Shown: in pieces, positions 38,925 to 50,999 of the stretch
Layout: each line of letters opens with the position of its first letter
How positions within the stretch are numbered: position 1 is the first letter of the stretch
Assembly: GCF_029227915.1 (NCBI RefSeq)
Contig: NC_079876.1
Coordinates: forward strand, 21,764,001-21,828,000
Source: Hydractinia symbiolongicarpus
Lineage: Eukaryota > Cnidaria > Hydrozoa > Anthoathecata > Hydractiniidae
DNA length: 64,000 nucleotides
Direction of reading: 5' to 3'
Made by a program: the position numbers and the translations under genes
Notes under the pieces: generated by a model
Seen by the model: the letters and a program-made list of their open reading frames with translations, nothing else
What the model was told of the DNA's origin: nothing
Databases searched by the model: none

Positions 38925-41570
38925 CAAAAGGCCATATAACAACCTTTAGAGGCCTGTACACATTGTTGACGGTGTTGTATGTCTATGGCGCAATGAAAAA
39001 CGACTTCGGACGACGTAGACAATTGAAGGTGGAAGGACTAGACCGATGGTAACCTGCGCTAACGCATGGGAGCACGTGTTTTACGTGCAAGGCCTTTATT
39101 GGTCGGCAAACGCCCATATAACAGCATTTAGAGGCCTGTACACGTTGTTGACGGTGTTGTAAGTCTATGGCGCAATGATAAACGACTTTGGACGACGTAG
39201 ACCATTGAGAGTGGAAGGACTAGACCGATGGTAACCTGCGCTAACGCATGGAAGCACGTGTTTTACGTGTAAGGACTTTATTGGGCGGCAAAAGCCCATA
39301 TAACAGTATATAGAGGACTGTACACGTAGTTGACGGTGTTGTAAGTCTATGGCGCTTTGAAAAATGACTTTGGACGACGTAGACCATTGAGAGTGGAAGG
39401 ACTACACCGATGGTAACCTGCGCTAACGCATGGAAGCACGTGTTTTACGTGTATGGCCTTTACTGAGAGGCAAAAGGCCATATAACAGCATTTAGAGACC
39501 TGTACACGTAGTTGACGGTGTTGTAAGGCCATGGCTCGATGGAAAAAGACTTTGGACGACGTAGACCATTGAGAGTGGAAGGAATAGACCGATGGTAACC
39601 TGCGCAGGCACGTGCAACAACTTGATTTACGTGTAAGACCTTTTCTAGCCGTCAAAAGGCCATATAACAGCCTTTAGAGGCCTGTACACGTTGTTGACGG
39701 TGTTGTAAGTTTGTGGCACAATGAAAAACGACTTCGGACGACGTAGACTATTGAGGTTGGAAGGACTAGACCGATGGTAACCTGCGCTGACGCATGGAAG
39801 CACGTGTTTTACGTGTAAGGCGTTTATTAGGCAGCAAAAGGCCATATAACAGCCTTTAGAGGACTGTACACGTAGTTGACGGTGTTGTAAGGGCATGGCT
39901 CGATGGAAAACGACTTGGGACGTCGTAGTCCATTGAGGGTGGAAGGACTAGACCCATCGTTCGACGTGCGCGGACACGTGGAACTATGTGATTCACATGA
40001 AAGACCTTTACTAGGCATCAATAGGCCATACAACAGCCTTTAGAGGCCTGTTTACGCAGTTGACGGTTTTGTAAGGCAATAGCGCAATGACAAAGGACTT
40101 TGGACGTCGTAGTCTATTGAGTGTAGAAGGAATAGACCGATGGTTCTCTGTGCGAACTCATGCAACTACGTGTTTTACAAGGCCTTTATTGGTCGGCAAA
40201 CGCCCATATAACAGCATTTAGAGACCTGTACACGTAGTTGACTGTGTTCTAAAGTCATGGCTCGATGGAAAACGACTTTGGACGACGTAGACCATTGAGA
40301 GTGGAAGGAATAGACCGATGGTAACCTGCGCAGGCACGTGCAACTACTTGATTTACGTGTAAGACCTTTTTAGGCGTCAAAAGGCCATATAATGGCCTTT
40401 AGAGGCCTGTACACCTTGTTGACGGTGTTGTAAGTCTATGGCGCATTGAAAAACGATTTGGGAGGTCGTAGTCCATTGAGTGTGGAAGGACTAGACCGAT
40501 GGTAACCTGCGCTAACGCATGGAAACACGTGTTTTACGTGCAAGGCCTTTATTGGTCGGCAAACGCCCATATAACAGCATTTAGAGACCTGTACACGTAG
40601 TTGACTGTGTTCTAAAGTCATGGCTCGATGGAAAACGACTTTGGACGACGTAGACCATTGAGAGTGGAAGGAATAGACCGATGGTAACCTGCGCAGGCAC
40701 GTGCAACTACTTGATTTACGTGTAAGACCTTTTTAGGCGTCAAAAGGCCATATAATGGCCTTTAGAGGCCTGTACACGTTGTTGACGGTGTTGTAAGTCT
40801 ATGGCGCATTGAAAAACGATTTGGGACGTCGTAGTCCATTGAGTGTGGAAGGACTAGACCGATGGTAACCTGCGCTAACGCATGGAAGCACGTGTTTTAC
40901 GTGTAAGGCATTTATTGAGAGACAAAAGGTCATGTCAAAAGCATTAAGAGGCCTGTACACAGTTGACGGTGTTGTAAGTCTATGTCGCAATGAAAAACGA
41001 CTTTGGACGACGTAGACCATTGAGTGTGGAAGGAATGGACCGACGGTAACCTGCGCTAACGCATGGGAGCATGTGTTTTACGTGCAAGGCCTTTATTGGT
41101 CGGCAAAAGCCCATATAACAGCATTTAGAGACCTGTACACGTAGTTGACTGTGTTCTAAAGTGATGACTCGATGGAAAACGACTTTGGACGACGTAGACC
41201 ATTGAGAGTGGAGGGAATAGACCGATGGTAAATTGCGCAGGCACGTGCAACTACTTGATTTACGTGTAAGACCTTTTTCAGGCGTCAAAAGCCATGTAAC
41301 GGCCTTTAGAGGCCTGTACACGTAGTTGCCGGTGTTGTAAGTCTATGGCGCTTTGAAAAACGACTTTGGACGACGTAGACCATTGAGAGTGGAAGGACTA
41401 CACCGATGGTAACCTGCGCTAACGCATGAAAGCACGTGTTTTACGTGTATGGCCTTTACTGAGAGGCAAAAGGCCATATAACAGCATTTAGAGACCTGTA
41501 CACGTAGTTGACGGTGTTGTAAGGCCATGGCTCGATGGAAAAAGACTTTGGACGACGTAGACCATTGAGG
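37681..41570 (+). repeat. ~3.9-kb block, copy 1 (spacing ~4.9 kb)
   Basis: The block matches 42,566-46,095 at an offset of 4,885 bp, then 4,884 after a one-base change in an A-run, then 4,888 after a private 4-bp deletion near 40,177, then 4,525 after an extra 363-bp dimer. It is one collinear block with three traceable indels. It includes unit 2 of the 1,274-bp HOR and the material shared with 27.3-28.9 kb. Confidence 0.88.
40436..40798 (+). repeat. Extra 363-bp A/B dimer (local tandem duplication)
   Basis: The string GTCTATGGCGCATTGAAA begins a dimer near 40,436 and begins it again 363 bp later near 40,799. The later block copy has only one such dimer (near 45,324). This gives a polarised gain of one A/B dimer in copy 1 or a loss in copy 2. 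It shows directly that the dimer can act as the exchange unit. Confidence 0.82.
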
Positions 41571-42155
41571 GTGGAAGGACTAGACCGATGGTAACCTGCG
41601 CTGACGCATGGAAGCACGTGTTTTACGTGTAAGGCCTTTATTGAGAGACAAAAGGCCATGTAAAAGCATTTAGAGGGCTGTACACGTAGTTGACGGTGTT
41701 CTAAAGTCATGGCTCGATGGAAAAAGACTTTGGACGACGTAGACCATTGAGAGTGGAAGGAATAGCCGATGGTAACCTGCGCAGGCACGTGCAACAACTT
41801 GATTTACGTGAAAGACCTTTTTAGACGTCAAAGAGCCCTATACACGTTGTTGACGGTGTTGTAAGTCTATGGCGCAATGAAAAACGACTTCGGACGACGT
41901 AGACCATTGAGGGTGTAAGGACTACACCGATGGTAACCTGCGCTAACGCAAGGAAGCACGTGTTTTACGTGTATGGCCTTTATTGAGAGACAAAAGGCCA
42001 TATAACAGCATTTAGAGGTCTGTACACGTAGTTGACAGTGTTCTAAAGTCATGGATCGATGGAAAACGAATTGGGACCTCGTAGTACATTGAGAGTGGAA
42101 GGACTAGACCGTTGGTGACCTGCGCAGGCACGTGGAACCACTTGATTTACGTGTA
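41570..42155 (+). repeat. Segment copied from the 35.0-35.6-kb type
   Basis: This stretch matches about 35,045-35,630 at an offset of 6,525 bp, including a private deletion scar (GACGTCAAAGAGCCCTATAC) that removes about 27 bp of the monomer core. The same scar is at about 5,250-5,275, 23,120-23,146 and 35,300-35,316. It links the 41.6-kb segment to the large block family. Confidence 0.78.
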
Positions 42156-43239
42156 AGGCCTTTATTGAGAGACAAAAGGCCATGTAAAAGCATTTAGAGG
42201 CCTGTACACGTAGTTGACGGTGTTGTAAGTCTATGTCGCAATGAAAAACGACTTGGGACGTCGTAGTCCATTGAGGGTGAAGGACTAGACCGATGGTAAC
42301 CTGCACTAACGCATGGAAGCACGTGTTTTACGTGTAAGGCCTTTATTGAGAGACAAAACTTCATGTAAAAGCATTTAGAGGCCTGTACACGTAGTTAATG
42401 GTGTTGTAAGTCTATGGCGCATTGAAAAACGATTTGGGACGTCGTAGTCCAATGAGTGTGGAAGGAATAGACCGATGGTAACATGCGCTAACGCATCGAA
42501 GCACGTGTTTTACGTGTAAGGCCTTTATTGAGAGACAAAAGGCCATGTAAAAGCATTTAGAGGCCTGTGCACGCAGTTGACGGTTTTTTATGGCTATAGC
42601 GCAATAAAAAAGGACTTGGGACGTCGTAGTCCATTGATTGTGGAAGGAATGGACGGACGATAACCTGCGCTAACGCATGGGAGCACGTGTTTTACGTGCA
42701 AGGCCTTTATTGATCGGCAAAAGCCCATATAACAGCATTTAGAGATCTGTACACGTTGTTGACGGTGTTGTAAGTCTATGGCGCAATGAAAAACGACTTC
42801 GGACGACGTAGACAATTAAGGATAGAAGGACTAGACCGATGGTAACCTGCGCTAACGCATGGAAGCACGTGTTTTACGTGTAAGGCCTTTATTGAGAGAC
42901 AAAAGGCCATGTAAAAGCATTTAGAGGCCTGTACACGTAGTTGACGGTGTTGTAAGTCTATGTCGCAATGAAAAACGACTTGGGACGTCGTAGTCCATTG
43001 AGGGTGAAGGACTAGACCGATGGTAACCTGCACTAACGCATGGAAGCACGTGTTTTACGTGTAAGGCCTTTATTGAGAGACAAAACTTCATGTAAAAGCA
43101 TTTAGAGGCCTGTACACGTAGTTAATGGTGTTGTAAGTCTATGGCGCATTGAAAAACGATTTGGGACGTCGTAGTCCAATGAGTGTGGAAGGAATAGACC
43201 GATGGTAACATGCGCTAACGCATCGAAGCACGTGTTTTT
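42155..43239 (+). repeat. Tetramer repeated at 727 bp
   Basis: 42,155-42,512 recurs at 42,882-43,239. Both contain AAAACTTCATGTAAAAGC, GTTAATGGTG and CTAACGCATCGAAGC. The same segment type is at about 36,724 and 37,998, so the tetramer was probably spliced from the 7-monomer HOR. Confidence 0.75.
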
Positions 43240-46095
43240 CGTGTAAGGCTTTTATTAGGCTGCAAAAAGGCCATATAACAGCATTTAGAGGCCTCTACAC
43301 GTAGTTGACAGTGTTGTAATGTCATGGCTCGATGGAATACGACTTGGGACGTCGTAGTCCATTGAGAGTGGAAGGAATAGACCGATGGTAACCTGCGCAG
43401 GCACGTGCAACTACTTGATTTACGTGTAAGACCTTTTTCAGGCGTCAAAAGCCATATAACGGCCTTTAGAGGCCTGTACACGTAGTTGCCGGTGTTGTAA
43501 GTCTATGACGCTTTAAAAAACGACTTTGGACGACGCAGACCATAGAGAGTGAAAGGACTACACCGATGGTAACCTGCGCTAACGCATGGAAGCACGTGTT
43601 TTACGTGTATGGCCTTTACTGAGAGGCAAAAGGCCATATAACAGCATTTAGAGACCTGTACACGTAGTTGACGGTGTTGAAATGCCATGGCTCGATGGAA
43701 AAAGACTTTGGACGACGTAGACCATTGAAAGTGGAAGGAATAGACCGATGGTAACCTGCTCAGGCACGTGCAACAACTTGATTTAGGTGTAAGACTTTTT
43801 TTAGGCGTCAAAAGGCCATATAACAACCTTTAGAGGCCTGTACACATTGTTGACGGTGTTGTAAGTCTATGGCGCAATGAAAAACGACTTCGGACGACGT
43901 AGACAATTGAAGGTGGAAGGACTAGACCGATGGTAACCTGCGCTAACGCATGGGAGCACGTGTTTTACGTGCAAGGCCTTTATTGGTCGGCAAACGCCCA
44001 TATAACAGCATTTAGAGGCCTGTACACGTTGTTGACGGTGTTGTAAGTCTATGGCGCAATGAAAAACGACTTTGGACGACGTAGACCATTGAGAGTGGAA
44101 GGACTAGACCGATGGTAACCTGCGCTAACGCATGGAAGCACGTGTTTTACGTGTAAGGACTTTATTGGGCGGCAAAAGCCCATATAACAGTATATAGAGG
44201 ACTGTACACGTAGTTGACGGTGTTGTAAGTCTATGGCGCTTTGAAAAATGACTTTGGACGACGTAGACCATTGAGAGTGGAAGGACTACACCGATGGTAA
44301 CCTGCGCTAACGCATGGAAGCACGTGTTTTACGTGTATGGCCTTTACTGAGAGGCAAAAGGCCATATAACAGCATTTAGAGACCTGTACACGTAGTTGAC
44401 GGTGTTGTAAGGCCATGGCTCGATGGAAAAAGACTTTGGACGACGTAGACCATTGAGAGTGGAAGGAATAGACCGATGGTAACCTGCGCAGGCACGTGCA
44501 ACAACTTGATTTACGTGTAAGACCTTTTCTAGCCGTCAAAAGGCCATATAACAGCCTTTAGAGGCCTGTACACGTTGTTGACGGTGTTGTAAGTTTGTGG
44601 CACAATGAAAAACGACTTCGGACGACGTAGACTATTGAGGTTGGAAGGACTAGACCGATGGTAACCTGCGCTGACGCATGGAAGCACGTGTTTTACGTGT
44701 AAGGCGTTTATTAGGCAGCAAAAGGCCATATAACAGCCTTTAGAGGACTGTACACGTAGTTGACGGTGTTGTAACGGCATGGCTCGATGGAAAACGACTT
44801 GGGACGTCGTAGTCCATTGAGGGTGGAAGGACTAGACCCATCGTTCGACGTGCGCGGACACGTGGAACTATGTGATTCACATGAAAGACCTTTACTAGGC
44901 ATCAATAGGCCATACAACAGCCTTTAGAGGCCTGTTCACGCAGTTGACGGTTTTGTAAGGCAATAGCGCAATGACAAAGGACTTTGGACGTCGTAGTCTA
45001 TTGAGTGTAGAAGGAATAGACCGATGGTTCTCTGTGCGAACTCATGCAACTACGTGTTTTACGTGCAAGGCCTTTATTGGTCGGCAAACGCCCATATAAC
45101 AGCATTTAGAGACCTGTACACGTAGTTGACTGTGTTCTAAAGTCATGGCTCGATGGAAAACGACTTTGGACGACGTAGACCATTGAGAGTGGAAGGAATA
45201 GACCGATGGTAACCTGCGCAGGCACGTGCAACTACTTGATTTACGTGTAAGACTTTTTTAGGAGTCAAAAGGCCATATAATGGCCTTTAGAGGCCTGTAC
45301 ACCTTGTTGACGGTGTTGTAAGTCTATGGCGCATTGAAAAACGATTTGGGACGTCGTAGTCCATTGAGTGTGGAAGGACTAGACCGATGGTAACCTGCGC
45401 TAACGCATGGAAGCACGTGTTTTACGTGTAAGGCATTTATTGAGAGACAAAAGGTCATGTCAAAAGCATTAAGAGGCCTGTACACAGTTGACGGTGTTGT
45501 AAGTCTATGTCGCAATGAAAAACGACTTTGGACGACGTAGACCATTGAGTGTGGAAGGAATGGACCAACGGTAACCTGCGCTAACGCATGGGAGCATGTG
45601 TTTTACGTGCAAGGCCTTTATTGGTCGGCAAAAGCCCATATAACAGCATTTAGAGACCTGTACACGTAGTTGACTGTGTTCTAAAGTGATGACTCGATGG
45701 AAAACGACTTTGGACGACGTAGACCATTGAGAGTGGAGGGAATAGACCGATGGTAAATTGCGCAGGCACGTGCAACTACTTGATTTACGTGTAAGACCTT
45801 TTTCAGGCGTCAAAAGCCATGTAACGGCCTTTAGAGGCCTGTACACGTAGTTGCCGGTGTTGTAAGTCTATGGCGCTTTGAAAAACGACTTTGGACGACG
45901 TAGACCATTGAGAGTGGAAGGACTACACCGATGGTAACCTGCGCTAATACATGAAAGCACGTGTTTTACGTGTATGGCCTTTACTGAGAGGCAAAAGGCC
46001 ATATAACAGCATTTAGAGACCTGTACACGTAGTTGACGGTGTTGTAAGGCCATGGCTCGATGGAAAAAGACTTTGGACGACGTAGACCATTGAAA
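42566..46095 (+). repeat. ~3.5-kb block, copy 2
   Basis: Counterpart of 37,681-41,570. It lacks the extra 363-bp dimer found in copy 1 and keeps the complete TTTTACGTGCAAGG where copy 1 has lost 4 bp. The left edge is an A monomer that switches to TGTGCACGCAGTTGACGG. The right edge is near CCATTGA at about 46,095. Confidence 0.87.
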
Positions 46096-46119
46096 GTGGA
46101 AGGAATAAACCGATGGTAA

Positions 46120-47570
46120 CCTGCGCTAACGCATGGAAGCACGTGTTTTACGTGTAAGGACTTTATTGGGCGGCAAAAGACCATATAACAGTATATAGAG
46201 GACTGTACACGTAGTTGACGGTGTTGTGAGTCTATGGCGCTTTGAAAAACGACTTTGGACGACGTAGACCATTGAGAGTGGAAGGACTACACCGATGGTA
46301 ACCTGCGCTAACGCATGGAAGCACGTGTTTTACGTGTATGGCCTTTACTGAGAGGCAAAAGGCCATATAACAGCATTTGGAGACCTGTACACGTAGTTGA
46401 CGGTGTTGTAAGGACATGGCTCGATGGAAAAAGACTTTGGACGACGACCATTGAAAGTGGAAGGAATAAACCGATGGTAACCTGCTCAGGCACGTGCAAC
46501 AACTAGATTTACGTGTAAGACCTTTTTTAGGCGTCAAAAGGCCATATAACAGCCTTTAGAGGCCTGTACACGTTGTTGACGGTGTTGTAAGTCTATAGCG
46601 CAATGAAAAACGACTTCGGACGACGTAGACAATTGAGGGTGGAAGGACTAGACCGATGGTAACCTGCGCTAACGCATGGAGGCACGTGTTTTACGTGTAA
46701 GGACTTTATTGGGCGGGAAAAGTCTATATAACAGCATTGAGAGACCTGTACACGTAGTTCACGGTGTTGTAAGTCTATGGCGCAATGAAAAACGACTTTG
46801 GACGACGTAGACCATTGAGAGTGGAAGGACTAGACCGATGGTAACCTGCGCTAACGCATGGAAGCACGTGTTTTACGTGTAAGGACTTTATTGGGCGGCA
46901 AAAGGCCATATAACAGTTTATAGAGGACTGTACACGTTGTTGACGGTGTTGAAAGTCTATGGCGCTTTGAAAAACGACTTTGGACGACGTAGACCATTGA
47001 GAGTGGAAGGACTACACCGATGGTAACCTGCGCTAACGCATGGAAGCACGTGTTTTACGTGTATGGCCTTTACTGAGAGGCAAAAGGCCATATAACAGCA
47101 TTTAGAGACCTGTACACGTAGTTGACGGTGTTGTAAAGCCATGGCTCGATGGAAAAAGACTTTGGACGACGACCATTGAAAGTGGAAGGAATAAACCGAT
47201 GGTAACCTGCTCAGGCACGTGCAACAACTTGATTTACGTGTAAGACCTTTCTTAGGCGTCAAAAGGCCATATAACAGCCTTTAGAGGCCTGTACACGTTG
47301 TTGACGGTGTTGTAAGTTTGTGGCGCAATGAAAAACGACTTCGGACGACGTAGACTATTGGGGTTGAAAGGACTAGAGTGATGGTAACCTGCTCTGACGC
47401 ATGGAAGCACGTGTTTTACGTGTAAGGCGTTTTTTAGGCAGCAAAAGGCCATATAACAGCCTTTAGAGGACTGTACACGTAGTTGACGGTGTTGTAAGGG
47501 CATGGGTCGATGGAAAACGACTTGGGACGTCGTAGTCCATTGAGGGTGGAAGGACTAGGCACATCGTTCG
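46120..47570 (+). repeat. ~725-bp tetramer HOR, two copies
   Basis: 46,120 to about 46,845 is followed by a similar unit to about 47,570. Shared features are the CAGTATATAG/CAGTTTATAG A monomer and a monomer with a 3-bp deletion, GACGACGACCATTGAAAG where GACGACGTAGACCATTG is normal. Copies differ at several bases and in their right ends. Confidence 0.75.
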
Positions 47571-47755
47571 ACGTGCGCGGGCACGTGGAACTATGTGATT
47601 CACATGTAAGACCTTTACTAGGCATCAATAGGCCATACAACAGCCTTTAAAGGCCTGTTCACGCAGTTGACGGTTTTGTAAGGCTATAGCGCAATGACAA
47701 AGGACTTTGGACGTCCTAGTCCATTGAGTGTGGGAGGAATAGACCGATGGTAACC

Positions 47756-49393
47756 TGCCCTAACGCATGGAAACACGTGTTTTATGTGCAAGGATTTTAT
47801 TGGGTGGCAAAAGGCCATAAAGCAGCATTCAGAGGTCTGTACACGTATTTGACAGTGTTCTAACGTCTTGGCTCGATGGAAAACGAATTGAGACGTCGTA
47901 ATACATTGAGAGTGGAAAGACTAGACCCATCGTAACGTGCGCGGGCACGTGGAACTATGTGATTCACCTGTAAGACCTTTACTAGGCTTCAAAAGGCCAT
48001 ATAACAGCCTTTAGAGGCCTGTGCACGCAGTTGACGGTTTTGTAAGGGTATAGCGCAATGAGAAAGGACTTGGGACGTCGTAGCCTACTGAGTGTAGAAG
48101 GAATAGACCGATGGTTGTCTGTGCTAACTCATGCAACCACGTGTTTAAGGTATAAGGCCTTTATTGGGCGGGAAAGGTCCATATAACAGCATTGAGAGGC
48201 CTGTGCACGTAGTTTACGGCTTTTTAAGGCTATAGCGCAATGAAAAACGACTTTGGACGACGTAGACCATTGAGAGTGAAAGGAATAGACCGATGGTAAC
48301 CTGCGCTAACGCATGGAAGCACGTGTTTTACGTGCAAGGATTTTATTGGGTGGCAAAAGGCCATAAAGCAGCATTCAGAGGTCTGTACACGTATTTGACA
48401 GTGTTCTAACCTCATGGCTCGATGGAAAACGAATTGCGACGTCGTAATACATTGAGAGTGGAAAGACTAGACCCATCGTAACGTGCGCGGGCACGTGGAA
48501 CTATGTGATTCACCTGTAAGACCTTTACTAGGCATCAAAAGGCCATATAACAGCCTTTAGAGGCCTGTGCACGCAGTTGACGGTTTTGTAAGGGTATAGC
48601 GCAATGACAAAGGACTTGGGACGTGGTAGCCTATTGAGTGTAGAAGGAATAGACCGATGGTTGTCTGTGCTAACTCATGCAACCACGTGTTTAAGGTATA
48701 AGGCCTTTATTGGGCGGGAAAAGTCCATATAACAGCATTGAGAGGCCTGTGCATGCAGTTGACGGCTTTGTAAGGCTATACCGAAATGAAAAACGACTTT
48801 GGACGACGTAGACCATTGAGAGTGAAAGGAATAGACCGATGGTAACCTGCGCTAACGCATGGAAGCACGTGTTTTACGTGCAAGGATTTTATTGGGTGGC
48901 AAAAGGCCATAAAGCAGCATTCAGAGGTCTGTACACGTATTTGACAGTGTTCTAACCTCATGGCTCGATGGAAAACGAATTGGGACGTCGTAATACATTG
49001 AGAGTGGAAAGACTAGACCCATCGTAACGTGCGCAGGCACGTGGAACTATGTGATTCACCTGTAAAACCTTTACTAGGCATCAAAAGGCCATATAACAGC
49101 CTTTAGAGGCCTGTGCACGCAGTTGACGGTTTTGTAAGGGTATAGCGCAATGACAAAGGACTTGGGACGTGGTAGCCTATTGAGTGTAGAAGGAATAGAC
49201 CGATGGTTGTCTGTGCTAACTCATGCAACCACGTGTTTAAGGTATAAGGCCTTTATTGGGCGGGAAAAGTCCATATAACAGCATTGAGAGGCCTGTGCAT
49301 GCAGTTGACGGCTTTGTAAGGCTATACCGAAATGAAAAACGACTTTGGACGACGTAGACCATTGAGAGTGAAAGGAATAGACCGATGGTAACC
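47756..49393 (+). repeat. 546-bp trimer HOR, three tandem copies
   Basis: Units are 47,756-48,301, 48,302-48,847 and 48,848-49,393. The marker AGGATTTTATTGGGTGGC is at 47,791, 48,337 and 48,883, exactly 546 bp apart. Each unit is A (AAAGCAGCATTCAGAGG), B (AACTATGTGATTCACCTG) and C (CTGTGCTAACTCATGC, then TTTAAGGTATAAGG). Units 2 and 3 are closer to each other than either is to unit 1, which has GCCCTAACGC and a CTTGGCTCGATGG variant. Confidence 0.9.
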
Positions 49394-50150
49394 TGCGCAG
49401 GCACGTATAACTATGTGAGTCACATGTAAGACCTTTACTAGGCATCAAAAAGCCATATAACAGCCTTTAGAGGCCTGTGCACGTAGTTGCCGGTGTTGTA
49501 AGGGTATAGCGCAATGACAAAGGACTTGGGACGTCGTATCCTATTGAGTCTAGAAGGAATAGACCGATGGTTGTCTGTGCTAACTCATGCAACCACGTGT
49601 TTAACGTATAAGGTCTTTATTAGGCAGGAAAAGTCCATATAACAGCATTGAGAGACCTGTACACGTAGTTGACGTTGTTGTAAGTCTATGGCTCGATGGA
49701 AAACGACTTTGGACGACGTAGACCATTGAGAGTGGACGGAATGGACCGGTGGTAACTTGCGCAGGCACGTGGAACAACTTGATTTACGTGTTAGACCTTT
49801 TCTAGGCGTCAAATGGCCATATAACGGCCTTTAGAGGCCTGTACACGTAGTTGCCGGTGTTGTAAGTCTATGGCGCTTTGGATAACGACTTTGGACGACG
49901 TAGACCATTGAGAGTGGAAGGACTAGACCGATGGTAACCTGCGCTAACGCATGGAAGCACGTGTTTTACGTGTATGGCCTTTATTGGGAGGCAAAAGGCC
50001 ATATAACTCAATTTAGAGGCCTGTACAGGTAGTTGACGATGTTGTAAGACTATGTTGCAATGAAAAACGACTTTGGACGAAGTAGACCATTCAGTGTGGA
50101 AGGAATGGACCGACGGTAACCTGCGCTAACACATGGGAGACGTGTTTTAC
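48961..50150 (+). repeat. ~1.2-kb block, copy 1 (recurs at +7,260 bp)
   Basis: This block matches about 56,221-57,410 at an offset of 7,260 bp with scattered differences (CCGAAATG versus GCGAAATG; GGAGACG versus GGAGCACG near the right end). The 13-monomer HOR and neighbouring repeats lie between the two copies, as if that material expanded within an older block. Confidence 0.78.
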
Positions 50151-50716
50151 GTGCAAGGCCTTTATTGGTCGGCAAAAGCCCATATAACAGCATTTAGAGA
50201 CCTGTACACGTAGTTGACTGTGTTCTAAAGTGATGACTCGATGGAAAACGACTTTGGACGACGTAGACCATTGAGAGTGGAGGGAATAGACCGATGGTAA
50301 CCTGCGCAGGCACGTGCAACTACTTGATTTACGTGTAAGACCTTTTTCAGGCGTCAAAAGCCATGTAACGGCCTTTAGAGGCCAGTACACGTAGTTGCCG
50401 GTGTTGTAAGTCCATGGCGCTTTGAAAAACGACTTTGGACGACGTAGACCATTGAGAGTGGAAGGACTACACCGATGGTAACCTGCGCTAACGCATGGAA
50501 GCACGTGTTTTACGTGTAAGGACTTTATTGGGCGGCAAAAGGCCATATAACAGTATATAGAGGACTGTACACGTAGTTGACGATGTTGTAAGACTATGTT
50601 GCAATGAAAAACGACTTTGGACGAAGTAGACCATTCAGTGTGGAAGGAATGGACCGACGGTAACCTGCGCTAACACATGGGAGACGTGTTTTACGTGCAA
50701 GGCCTTTATTGGTCGG
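50038..50716 (+). repeat. ~541-bp trimer with private markers, repeated start
   Basis: 50,038-50,173 recurs at 50,579-50,714. Both carry TGTTGTAAGACTATGTTGC, GACGAAGTAGACCATTCAG and a shortened dyad ACACATGGGAGACGTG that has lost two bases. The combination is seen only here, so the offset of 541 bp marks a local recent exchange. Confidence 0.8.
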
Positions 50717-50999
50717 CAAAAGGCCATATAACAGCATTTGGAGACCTGTACACGTAGTTGACGGTGTTGTAAGGCCATGGCTCGATGGAAAAAGACTTTG
50801 GACGACGACCATTGAAAGTGGAAGGAATAAACCGATGGTAACCTGCTCAGGCACGTGCAACAACTTGATTTACGTGTAAGACTTTTTTTAGGCGTCAAAA
50901 GGCCATATAACAGCCTTTAGAGACCTGTACACGTTGTTGACGGTGTTGTAAGTCTATGGCGCAATGAAAAACGACTTCGGACGACGTAGACAATTGAGG

